From NCBI GenBank assembly GCA_963665265.2, contig CAXXHQ010000001.1, positions 868,001 to 932,000 of the forward strand: a stretch of DNA of 64,000 bases, given 5' to 3'. Positions 9,529 to 16,457 of this stretch are shown piece by piece. Both the position numbers and the translations under genes were made by a program. Each line of letters begins with the position of its first letter. The first letter of the stretch is position 1. Below the pieces are notes generated by a model. That model was not told the DNA's origin, did not search any database, and was given only the letters and a program-made list of their open reading frames with translations. This stretch comes from CAXXHQ01 sp963665265. Lineage in GTDB: Bacteria; Planctomycetota; Planctomycetia; Pirellulales; Thermoguttaceae.

Positions 9529-9537
9529 GGTCGTTCG

Positions 9538-9885
9538 TTATTTCTTGGCGGTTTTGTTTTTGGCCGAGGCGATGATTCCGACGCCCGCGCCGCACTTCTT
9601 GCAGTAACGCTCTTTCGAGCCGTCGGCGAGTATGCGGGCACCGACGCGAGTCGCCGCTCCGCACGAGGAGCAAACCAACTGCACGTTGGAAAGCGGAATC
9701 GGCATCTCTTTGGAAAGCCGACCGCCCTGGGGATTACGCTGGCTACGGCGAACGTGCTTGTAAGCGCGATTCACCCCTTCTACCACCAACTTATCCTTGG
9801 ACTTGAGCATCCGCAGCACTTTGCCGCGTACGCCCTTGTCGTCGCCGGTCATGACTTGAACGGTATCGTTTGATTTGATCCACAT
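9538..9885 (-). CDS. rplX: 50S ribosomal protein L24 with zinc-ribbon cysteines
   Basis: Assembly-initiator protein of the 50S. An N-terminal KOW domain (DTVQVMTGDDKGVRGKVL) is followed by two cysteine pairs (CSSCG and CKKCG) that can form a zinc ribbon. The 115 residues are normal for this form. Its start codon lies one base after the rplN stop codon. Confidence 0.96.
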   Translation of the reverse strand: MWIKSNDTVQVMTGDDKGVRGKVLRMLKSKDKLVVEGVNRAYKHVRRSQRNPQGGRLSKEMPIPLSNVQLVCSSCGAATRVGARILADGSKERYCKKCGAGVGIIASAKNKTAKK

Positions 9886-9886
9886 A

Positions 9887-10255
9887 TTAGACCACCTCGT
9901 TGGCGAGGCTGACGATTTTCATGTAATTCTTCTCACGGAGCTCACGAGCGACCGCGCCGAATATGCGGGTGCCGCGAGGATTTTTTTCGTTGTCGATGAT
10001 GACGGCCGCGTTGCTGTCGAATCGTACGTAACTGCCGTCCTGACGTCGGGTCGGCTGCTTCGTGCGAACGATAACCGCTCGCACCACGGCGCCCTTCTTG
10101 AAATCGCTGCCGGGAATGACGCTCTTCACGCTGCACACGATAATGTCGCCGATGCTGGCCGTTCGCCGACGCGAGCCGCCGAGCACTTTAAAGCACATCA
10201 GCTCTTTCGCTCCGGTGTTGTCGGCCACGTCAAGCCGCGATTGCATTTGGATCAT
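9887..10255 (-). CDS. rplN: 50S ribosomal protein L14
   Basis: 50S interface protein that forms bridges to 16S rRNA. The 122 residues begin MIQMQSRLDVADNTGAKEL and contain the GDIIVCSVK segment and the KNPRGTRIFGAVARELRE signature. Order is normal, and the gap from rpsQ is 98 bp. Confidence 0.97.
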   Translation of the reverse strand: MIQMQSRLDVADNTGAKELMCFKVLGGSRRRTASIGDIIVCSVKSVIPGSDFKKGAVVRAVIVRTKQPTRRQDGSYVRFDSNAAVIIDNEKNPRGTRIFGAVARELREKNYMKIVSLANEVV

Positions 10256-10353
10256 AATCTTACCCGTCCGTCGCCAATTGCTCGCCGTCGCCGGCGAATG
10301 TTCTGCTCAAATATTCCTAATGCCTACCGGGCAAACGCCCATCGGCCGAAAAA

Positions 10354-10674
10354 CTAAACCGTCTCCGGCGCGGCCTCGCCCTTCTTCAACTGAGCGCGAT
10401 GCGCCGCTCGCATGGCGGCCAAATCGACCAGCTTCCCCTTCTCGACGACGCGGACCAAAGCCCAGCGTTTCATCGCCGATAAAGGTCGCGACTCGACGAT
10501 TTCCACCGTGTCGCCGCTATGCGACTCGTTCGCTTCGTCGTGAACGTAGCAAACCGTCTTACGGCGAATGAACTTACCGTATCGCTTATCCTTGACGAGT
10601 CGAGGAATTTCGACGCGGCGCGTCTTGGCCATCTTGTCGCTAATCACAATTCCAATTTCAGTTCGCTTGGGCAT
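10354..10674 (-). CDS. rpsQ: 30S ribosomal protein S17
   Basis: 16S rRNA-binding OB-fold protein. The core runs from TEIGIVISDKMAKTRRVE to the signature GDTVEIVESRPLSAMKRW. At 106 residues it has a C-terminal extension of about 20 residues (MRAAHRAQLKKGEAAPETV) compared with the roughly 84-residue E. coli protein. Confidence 0.96.
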   Translation of the reverse strand: MPKRTEIGIVISDKMAKTRRVEIPRLVKDKRYGKFIRRKTVCYVHDEANESHSGDTVEIVESRPLSAMKRWALVRVVEKGKLVDLAAMRAAHRAQLKKGEAAPETV

Positions 10675-10712
10675 GGCGATTTCACCTAGTCAGTGTTCTG
10701 CGCTGCTATTTC

Positions 10713-10919
10713 TTATTGCGCTTGCGCGGCGGTTTGCTCCCGCTCGCGTTGAATCGTCTTAATTCGCGCGATCAAACGTCGGTTCTTCTTGAGTTCGCTG
10801 GACGAATCGAGCTTCTCCGTGTTCGCTTGCAACCGCAAACGAAACAGATTCTTCAACGTGTCCTTCAGCGTCAACGTAAGTTGTTCGCCGCTCATTTCGC
10901 GTAACGTATTGGCTTTCAT
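10713..10919 (-). CDS. rpmC: 50S ribosomal protein L29
   Basis: Small two-helix protein at the polypeptide exit tunnel that helps dock SRP and trigger factor. The 68 residues show the MKANTLREMSGEQL opening and the ANTEKLDSSSELKKNRR block typical of L29. It sits between rplP and rpsQ in the normal order. Confidence 0.95.
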   Translation of the reverse strand: MKANTLREMSGEQLTLTLKDTLKNLFRLRLQANTEKLDSSSELKKNRRLIARIKTIQREREQTAAQAQ

Positions 10920-10974
10920 CTAATAATCTCCCTCGCGACGTCGTATCTTCTTTCGCGACGTCTCCGGTCCGCGA

Positions 10975-11391
10975 TCAGATCGCGCGGCGTCGAACGAAAC
11001 GTACCTTAACCGGCATCTTATGAGCCAAGCGCGCGAAACACATCCGCGCGGCTTCCTCGGCGACGCCGCCGATTTCAAACAACACCGTGCCGGGCTTCAC
11101 CACCGCGGCCCAGTACTCCGGTTCGCCCTTACCTTTACCCATACGCGTTTCCAACGGAATCGACGTGATCGGCTTGTGCGGGAAAATCCGAACGTATAAT
11201 CGGCCTTCATTGCGAAGATATTGGCTCGCCGCGATACGACCGGCTTCGATCGTCGCCGCGGGAATCCAACCGCCTTGCTCCGCTTGCAATCCGAAATCGC
11301 CGTGGACGACCCGGTTGCCGCGAGTGGCGTTACCTTTTATACGCCCTCTTTGGCTTTTTCGGTGCTTGACCCGTTTTGGCATCATGGCCAT
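10975..11391 (-). CDS. rplP: 50S ribosomal protein L16
   Basis: 50S protein near the A site and 5S rRNA. The 138 residues contain MPKRVKHRKSQRGRIKG at the start and the RMGKGKGEPEYWAAVVKPG signature. Three in-frame ATGs open the gene (11391, 11385, 11382). The first is preferred because a GAGG lies nine bases upstream of it. The gene begins inside rpsC, giving an overlap of about 62 bp, which is long for ribosomal genes. Confidence 0.96.
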   Translation of the reverse strand: MAMMPKRVKHRKSQRGRIKGNATRGNRVVHGDFGLQAEQGGWIPAATIEAGRIAASQYLRNEGRLYVRIFPHKPITSIPLETRMGKGKGEPEYWAAVVKPGTVLFEIGGVAEEAARMCFARLAHKMPVKVRFVRRRAI

Positions 11392-12046
11392 TGCTGTCGT
11401 CCTCGCTATAAGAACCTTGATTGATCCATACCTGAACGCCGAGGTGTCCTTGCGGAATCAACGCTTCGGCGAATCCGTAATCAATTTTCGCTTGCAACGT
11501 GCTAAGCGGAATCGATCCGGCGATCTGCTTCTCGCGACGGGACATTTCAGCGCCGCCCAATCGACCGGCTAACTGAATCTTAATCCCTTTCGCGCCCGAC
11601 TCCATCGATGTCTCGATGGCTCGCTTCATCGTACGACGGAATCCGGATCGCTTTTCCAACTGCTCGACGATATCCTCGGCGACCAACTGAGCGACCAATT
11701 CCGGACGCGTGATTTCCTCAATCTTAATATTGATTCGTCGGCCGGTGACGCCCTGCAATTGCGATTGCAACTCGTCCACCTTCTCGCCCTTACGTCCGAT
11801 CAATATGCCGGGCCGGGCGGAAAACAACACGACTTTCACTTCGTCGCGCGTTCGCTCGATTTCAATTTTGGCAATCGCCGGATAAACCGGCTTCTCAAAC
11901 TTATCCTTCGCCAGCTTGATGAAATTGCGAATTTTGTGATCCTCGACCAGAAGATCCGAAAATTCCTTTTTCGAGGCGTACCAACGGCTTTTCCAGCCAG
12001 TCATTATGCCTGTGCGAAAACTGACTGGATTGACTTTTTGACCCAT
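11330..12046 (-). CDS. rpsC: 30S ribosomal protein S3
   Basis: 30S head protein at the mRNA entry channel with helicase activity. The 238 residues contain the KH domain motif GILIGRKGEKVDELQ and the signature GAKGIKIQLAGRLGGAEMSR. A charged tail of about 28 residues after the conserved GVQVWINQG overlaps the start of rplP, so translation of the two genes is probably coupled. Confidence 0.97.
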   Translation of the reverse strand: MGQKVNPVSFRTGIMTGWKSRWYASKKEFSDLLVEDHKIRNFIKLAKDKFEKPVYPAIAKIEIERTRDEVKVVLFSARPGILIGRKGEKVDELQSQLQGVTGRRINIKIEEITRPELVAQLVAEDIVEQLEKRSGFRRTMKRAIETSMESGAKGIKIQLAGRLGGAEMSRREKQIAGSIPLSTLQAKIDYGFAEALIPQGHLGVQVWINQGSYSEDDSNGHDAKTGQAPKKPKRAYKR

Positions 12047-12124
12047 GCTTCCGCTCTCGCTTGGCCCTTCGCCGTTCGTGATTAAACGACGCGGGGCGGT
12101 TATTGCGTTCGATTCCTCAGAGGG

Positions 12125-12451
12125 TTATTCCAGCTCGATGACGATGTGCGACGTTCGCTTCTTCAAGATGTCGGCCATTCCGCGGGAATGGGGACGCATC
12201 CGCTTGAACATCGGACCTTCATCTACACGTGCTTCCACGACGCGAAGCTGTGCGACGCTAGCCGCTCGCAAGTCTTCCGCGTTCGACAACGCGCTTTTAA
12301 TGACCTTCTCGATCATCCGCGCGCCGCGCTCCGGTTGATACGCCAATAAATCCAATGCTTCGTCCGCGTACTTGCCGCGAACGATATTCATCAAAGGACG
12401 TACCTTTTGAGCGCTAATCCGCGCGTAACGGTGTACTGATTTGTATCCCAT
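12125..12451 (-). CDS. rplV: 50S ribosomal protein L22
   Basis: Tunnel-constriction protein of the 50S. The 108 residues contain RYARISAQKVRPLMNIVRGK near the start and the C-terminal MRPHSRGMADILKKRTSH. It shares a single base with the end of rpsS, which points to translational coupling. Confidence 0.96.
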   Translation of the reverse strand: MGYKSVHRYARISAQKVRPLMNIVRGKYADEALDLLAYQPERGARMIEKVIKSALSNAEDLRAASVAQLRVVEARVDEGPMFKRMRPHSRGMADILKKRTSHIVIELE

Positions 12452-12726
12452 TATTCCTTCTTACCTCCCTTTCCGCCATGTCCGCGGAAAGTTCGCGTCG
12501 GAGAAAATTCGCCGAGACGATGTCCGACCATTTCTTCGGTGACGAAAACCTTCATGTGAAGCTTTCCGTTATGAACGAGGAACGTATGGCCGACGAATTC
12601 AGGGATAATCGTGCAGGCCCGCGCCCATGTCTTAATGGGGTCTTTCGTGCCCGCGTCATTCTGCTTTTCGACTTTCTCGTAAAGCTTCGGATTGACGAAC
12701 GGGCCTTTTTTTAATGATCTTCCCAT
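12451..12726 (-). CDS. rpsS: 30S ribosomal protein S19
   Basis: 30S head protein paired with S13. The 91 residues start MGRSLKKGPFV and contain the signature HLGEFSPTR-like segment (GHRLGEFSPTRTFRGHGG). The standard neighbours rplB and rplV flank it. Confidence 0.97.
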   Translation of the reverse strand: MGRSLKKGPFVNPKLYEKVEKQNDAGTKDPIKTWARACTIIPEFVGHTFLVHNGKLHMKVFVTEEMVGHRLGEFSPTRTFRGHGGKGGKKE

Positions 12727-12786
12727 AATGTTTCGCTTTCAACTCTCGCGGTCAGCTCCGCTATATGCTTCCGGCTTTACGCCCGA

Positions 12787-13644
12787 TTATGACAATTTCA
12801 ATTGGCCGTAACGGCGTGAACGACGACGACGAACGATCGCCTTGTTCGAAGCCTTGCGACGTTTGCGAGTCGCTCCGCCCTTGGCGTTCTTACCCCAGGG
12901 ACTAACAGGATTGCGACCGCCCTTCGTGCGGCCTTCGCCGCCGCCGTGCGGATGGTCGATCGGATTCATCGCGGTGCCGCGAACGTGCGGCTTTTTACCC
13001 ATCCAACGCTTACGACCGGCTTTCCCCAGCACAACGCCCATGTTCTCGCTGTTGCTGATCACGCCGACCGTCGCGCGACAAGTCGCCGGAACGCGGCGAA
13101 TTTCACCGCTGGGCAAATTTATCTGAGCCCAATCTCCGTCGCGAGCGGCCAAACTGGCCTTCATCCCGGCCGAACGGCAAAGCACGCCGCCGTTGCCCGG
13201 ACGCATCTCTATGTTGTGAACGTTCATGCCCAACGGAATCGCCGAAAGCGGCAAGCAGTTTCCGACCGTGGCGGGCGCGTCCGCGCCGCTCATTACCGTG
13301 TCGCCCGCTTTCAAACCTTCGGGAGCGAGAATATAACGCTTCTCGCCGTCGGCGTAATGCAGCAAAGCGATGCGAGCGGTGCGGTTCGGGTCGTATTGAA
13401 TCGAATCGACCTTCGCCGGAATCCCGTCCTTGTTACGACGGAAATCGATCAAGCGATACATCTGCTTATGTCCGCCGCCGCGGAACCGAGATGTGATGAC
13501 GCCCTGATTGTTGCGTCCGCCGTTCTTCTTTTTCGGAACGAGCAACGACTTTTCCGGTTGAGCGCCCTTCGTCAGATCGGCGAAGTCGCTCACGCTGGCG
13601 CCGCGTCGGCCAGGAGTCGTCGGCTTGTAAAATTTAAGTCCCAT
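12787..13644 (-). CDS. rplB: 50S ribosomal protein L2
   Basis: Conserved 50S protein near the peptidyl-transferase centre. It is 285 residues, the usual length. The signature MNPIDHPHGGGEGRTKGG is intact, including the histidine implicated in activity. The N-terminal GLKFYKPTTPGRRGASVSDF is also typical. Confidence 0.98.
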   Translation of the reverse strand: MGLKFYKPTTPGRRGASVSDFADLTKGAQPEKSLLVPKKKNGGRNNQGVITSRFRGGGHKQMYRLIDFRRNKDGIPAKVDSIQYDPNRTARIALLHYADGEKRYILAPEGLKAGDTVMSGADAPATVGNCLPLSAIPLGMNVHNIEMRPGNGGVLCRSAGMKASLAARDGDWAQINLPSGEIRRVPATCRATVGVISNSENMGVVLGKAGRKRWMGKKPHVRGTAMNPIDHPHGGGEGRTKGGRNPVSPWGKNAKGGATRKRRKASNKAIVRRRRSRRYGQLKLS

Positions 13645-13704
13645 GATTCGTTTCGCTTATCGCTGTCGCGTTTTACTTATTGTTTGTTCGCCGCTATACG
13701 TCGT

Positions 13705-14016
13705 TTAGAAGAAGTCGAGATGATGCTCGGAGCTCAACTTGACCACGGCCTTCTTCCAGGCGGCGGTCACCGTCATCCGATTTTTCGATCGCTTCGGCTT
13801 GCCGAGGCGATTCTGCGTATTAACCGACAATACCTTCACGTCGAACAACTCTTCGACGGCCCGACGAATGTCGTCCTTACCGGCGAAGCGGTTCACTTCG
13901 AACGCATAGCTGTTCTGACGATTCGCCTTATGCATCCCCTTTTCCGTCACCAACGGACGCAAAATGACTTGATGCGGCTTCAGCAGCAATTTCGTTTTCG
14001 TGGCGTCTCGAGCCAT
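13705..14016 (-). CDS. rplW: 50S ribosomal protein L23
   Basis: Tunnel-exit protein and main docking site for trigger factor and SRP. The 103 residues contain PHQVILRPLVTEKGMHK near the N-terminus and the VKVLSVNTQNRLGKPKRS loop. Normal neighbours are rplD and rplB. Confidence 0.96.
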   Translation of the reverse strand: MARDATKTKLLLKPHQVILRPLVTEKGMHKANRQNSYAFEVNRFAGKDDIRRAVEELFDVKVLSVNTQNRLGKPKRSKNRMTVTAAWKKAVVKLSSEHHLDFF

Positions 14017-14066
14017 GACAAATATCCTTCTCGCTAATCGCGACTGACGACTCTCTCAAGGCGAAC

Positions 14067-14717
14067 TTACGACGAGGCCTTTTCCGCATACTTCGCGCGG
14101 ACGCCGTCAAGGGCGGCCTTGGTCATCAACAACCGACGAGGTTTCAATACGGCCAAAGCGTTCAGCTCCGCCGCAGGCAATACCGTCACGTCGGCCAAAT
14201 TACGAATGCTCTTCAATACGTTGGCGTCATACGCCTCGACGGCGACCAACACCGTCGAGCCCGCCAATTTCAACGACTTCAGAATCGAAGCCATTTCCTT
14301 GGTCTTCGGCTTCTCAAACGACAACTTATCAAGCACGACGACTTGCTCGTCGGCGATCTTCGTCGCGATTGCCATCCGCGTGGCGAGACGAACCGCCTTC
14401 TTCGTCAAACGGTAAGACCAATCCTTCGGAACGCGCGGGTGAATGTCGCCTCCGCCTCGACGCACGCCGGACGTTCGCGAACCGGCGCGGGCGTTGCCCG
14501 TGCCCTTCTGGCGATACATCTTCCGCGTCGTGCCGGAAACGTAAGAGCGACCCTTCGTACGCTTGGTTCCCAAACGTAAATTCGCCTGATACATAACGAC
14601 TGCGTCGTGCATCAACTGCCGATTAACGCGCGGCGCGATCTCGGCAGGGTCGATCTCGTATTTGCCGACCTCCGCGCCCGTTCGATCATATATAGGCAAA
14701 CTAACCATTTCCTGCAT
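14067..14717 (-). CDS. rplD: 50S ribosomal protein L4
   Basis: 50S tunnel protein and, in some bacteria, autogenous regulator of the S10 operon. The 216 residues contain the tunnel-loop sequence RKMYRQKGTGNARAGSRTS. A second in-frame ATG at 14708 (MVSLPIYDRTG) is an alternative start that fits the family equally well. Confidence 0.96.
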   Translation of the reverse strand: MQEMVSLPIYDRTGAEVGKYEIDPAEIAPRVNRQLMHDAVVMYQANLRLGTKRTKGRSYVSGTTRKMYRQKGTGNARAGSRTSGVRRGGGDIHPRVPKDWSYRLTKKAVRLATRMAIATKIADEQVVVLDKLSFEKPKTKEMASILKSLKLAGSTVLVAVEAYDANVLKSIRNLADVTVLPAAELNALAVLKPRRLLMTKAALDGVRAKYAEKASS

Positions 14718-14761
14718 TTCCTCAAATCTAACGATCTTCCCGTGACTTCCGAAGCTAAACC

Positions 14762-15451
14762 CTAGCCGAGCTTGTTGGTGGGACGGACGACGACGAACGC
14801 GCCCTTATGGCCGGGAATCGCGCCGCGTACCAAAAGGAGATTTCGCTCCGCGTCAACGGAGACGACGTCCAGATTACGGATCGTGCAACGCTCGTTGCCG
14901 TAACGACCGGCCATCTTGCGACCTTTGTCGACGTGGCCAGGATCCGTATTACGCCCGATAGAACCGCAATGGCGATGTACCTTCTTAACGCCGTGCGAAG
15001 CGCGCTGACCGGCGAAGTTATGACGCTTCATAACGCCGGCCGTGCCGCGACCCTTCGTAAACCCGACGACGTCTACCGCCTTCACTTCGGCGAAGGCGTC
15101 AACCTTAACTACGCCGCCGACCTGAAGATCGCCTGCGGCGCCGCGAAACTCACGAACCATATTCTGCGGCTCGCAATCCGCTTTAGCCGAAGCCTCGACG
15201 CCTGCGGCGACTAGACGCTTCTGACGCTTTGAATCCAACTTAGCAACATGCCCGCGAACGCTACGCGAGGCAAGACGACGGGGCTTATCCTCAAATCCGA
15301 GCTGAACCGCATCGTAACCGTCGCGCTCCGCAGTCTTCACCTGAAGCACGTGACACGGCCCCGCGGCGATTACCGTTACCGGAACGACCTTGCCGGTCGG
15401 GTCGAAAATCTGAGTCATCCCGACCTTACGGCCGAGTATTCCAACTGCCAT
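14762..15451 (-). CDS. rplC: 50S ribosomal protein L3
   Basis: Early-assembling 50S protein near the peptidyl-transferase centre. The 229 residues begin MAVGILGRKVGMTQIFD and contain the signature FTKGRGTAGVMKRHNFAG. It lies 145 bp after rpsJ in the S10 operon. Confidence 0.97.
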   Translation of the reverse strand: MAVGILGRKVGMTQIFDPTGKVVPVTVIAAGPCHVLQVKTAERDGYDAVQLGFEDKPRRLASRSVRGHVAKLDSKRQKRLVAAGVEASAKADCEPQNMVREFRGAAGDLQVGGVVKVDAFAEVKAVDVVGFTKGRGTAGVMKRHNFAGQRASHGVKKVHRHCGSIGRNTDPGHVDKGRKMAGRYGNERCTIRNLDVVSVDAERNLLLVRGAIPGHKGAFVVVRPTNKLG

Positions 15452-15596
15452 CGTTCTTACCTTTATGCGTTCGCTTGCCGGGAACTTTCGATCAACCGAT
15501 CGACTTTACCCGACAAACTTCCGTTTCATATTTACCCAGCTAACGAAACCCGAAGTAAACCGACTTCGCCGTAGCCGTCGCGCTTTCCAGCGCACT

Positions 15597-15926
15597 CTAG
15601 CGGCGGCTCGTCGCCTTGATTTTAATGTCGACGCCGGCAGGCAAACTTAACTTGTTTAACGCCTCGATCGTCTTAGCGGTCGCCTGCAAGATATCCACGA
15701 CGCGCTTATGCGTGCGGATCTCGAATTGCTGACGAGCCTTCTTGTCGATGTGCGGACCGGACAAGACCGTGTAGCGCTCAATACGAGTAGGCAAGGGAAT
15801 CGGACCGTGTACGACGGAGTTCGTTCGCTTAGCCGTATCCACAATCTCCGCCGCACATTGATCAAGAATCGCGTGATCGTATGCTTCCATCCGAATGCGT
15901 ATGATTTCGTTGGTCTGTCCAGCCAC
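15597..15926 (-). CDS. rpsJ: 30S ribosomal protein S10, GTG start
   Basis: 30S head protein that also works with NusB in antitermination. The 109-residue product starts at a GTG at 15926, read V/MAGQTNEIIRIRMEAYD. A GGAGA lies six bases upstream. The frame is open further to 16079, but that extension is unlike S10 and crosses the promoter at 15996-16024. The signature VVHGPIPLPTRIERYTVL is intact. It is the first gene of the leftward block; rpsL, rpsG, fusA and tuf are not upstream. Confidence 0.96.
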   Translation of the reverse strand: MAGQTNEIIRIRMEAYDHAILDQCAAEIVDTAKRTNSVVHGPIPLPTRIERYTVLSGPHIDKKARQQFEIRTHKRVVDILQATAKTIEALNKLSLPAGVDIKIKATSRR

Positions 15927-15995
15927 GGAATTTCTCCGAATCGTTCCAATTCCCAATTGCCAATTATCAAACGCCCTTAAGGCGGGAAACCTCAG

Positions 15996-16024
15996 ATCAT
16001 ACTGTCTTCGGCTCCGAGCGTCAA
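15996..16024 (-). promoter_or_regulatory. Sigma-70-type promoter of the S10-spc-alpha block
   Basis: On the minus strand TTGACG is followed by exactly 17 bases and TATGAT, a near-consensus housekeeping promoter. Transcription would start near 15989 and give a leader of about 60 nt before the rpsJ GTG. This is much shorter than the S10 leader used by E. coli for L4-mediated attenuation. The rest of the divergent region up to 16457 holds no other site I could support. Confidence 0.75.
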
Positions 16025-16457
16025 CAGCTCGCAATCGAATTTCATAACTTTTTTCGCTCGCTTTTTCGCGCACTGACAAGCGAGACGAAGAATTTAATCA
16101 TTTCTCCCAGCTTGCCAAGCCCCCAATCCGGTTTTCTTCGATTTTCCGCGTTTTCTCGGCAATTCCCCGAATTTCCTGCCAAAATTCGGCGGTCCTCCGA
16201 TTGATTCCCAAATCCTTTGCACGGAAATGATCGCCGCAAGACACTATTATTCTTAGATGTCTCGCGATTCCCGCCGCAAGCTGGTCGAACGAACATCGTC
16301 ATTCAACCCCTCTGAACCGCAGCGGAAAATCCCATTATCACCCAAAAGCCTTCAACCCGAAAAGGGGCGCCGCGCATCCGGAGCAATCCCCCGACTCCGA
16401 GCTAAACCACCCACCCCGCCCCTTCTCGGAAACGCCAATTTATTACGGAACCTGTTT

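Noticed and set aside
15927..16079. N-terminal extension of rpsJ
   Set aside because: Overlaps a near-consensus promoter and has no similarity to S10; the GTG at 15926 has a good ribosome site.
16257..16457. N-terminal 67 codons of the anti-sigma-like frame
   Set aside because: Low-complexity, no ribosome site at 16257, and homologues of this type begin MRLTLRTLLAYLD at 16458.
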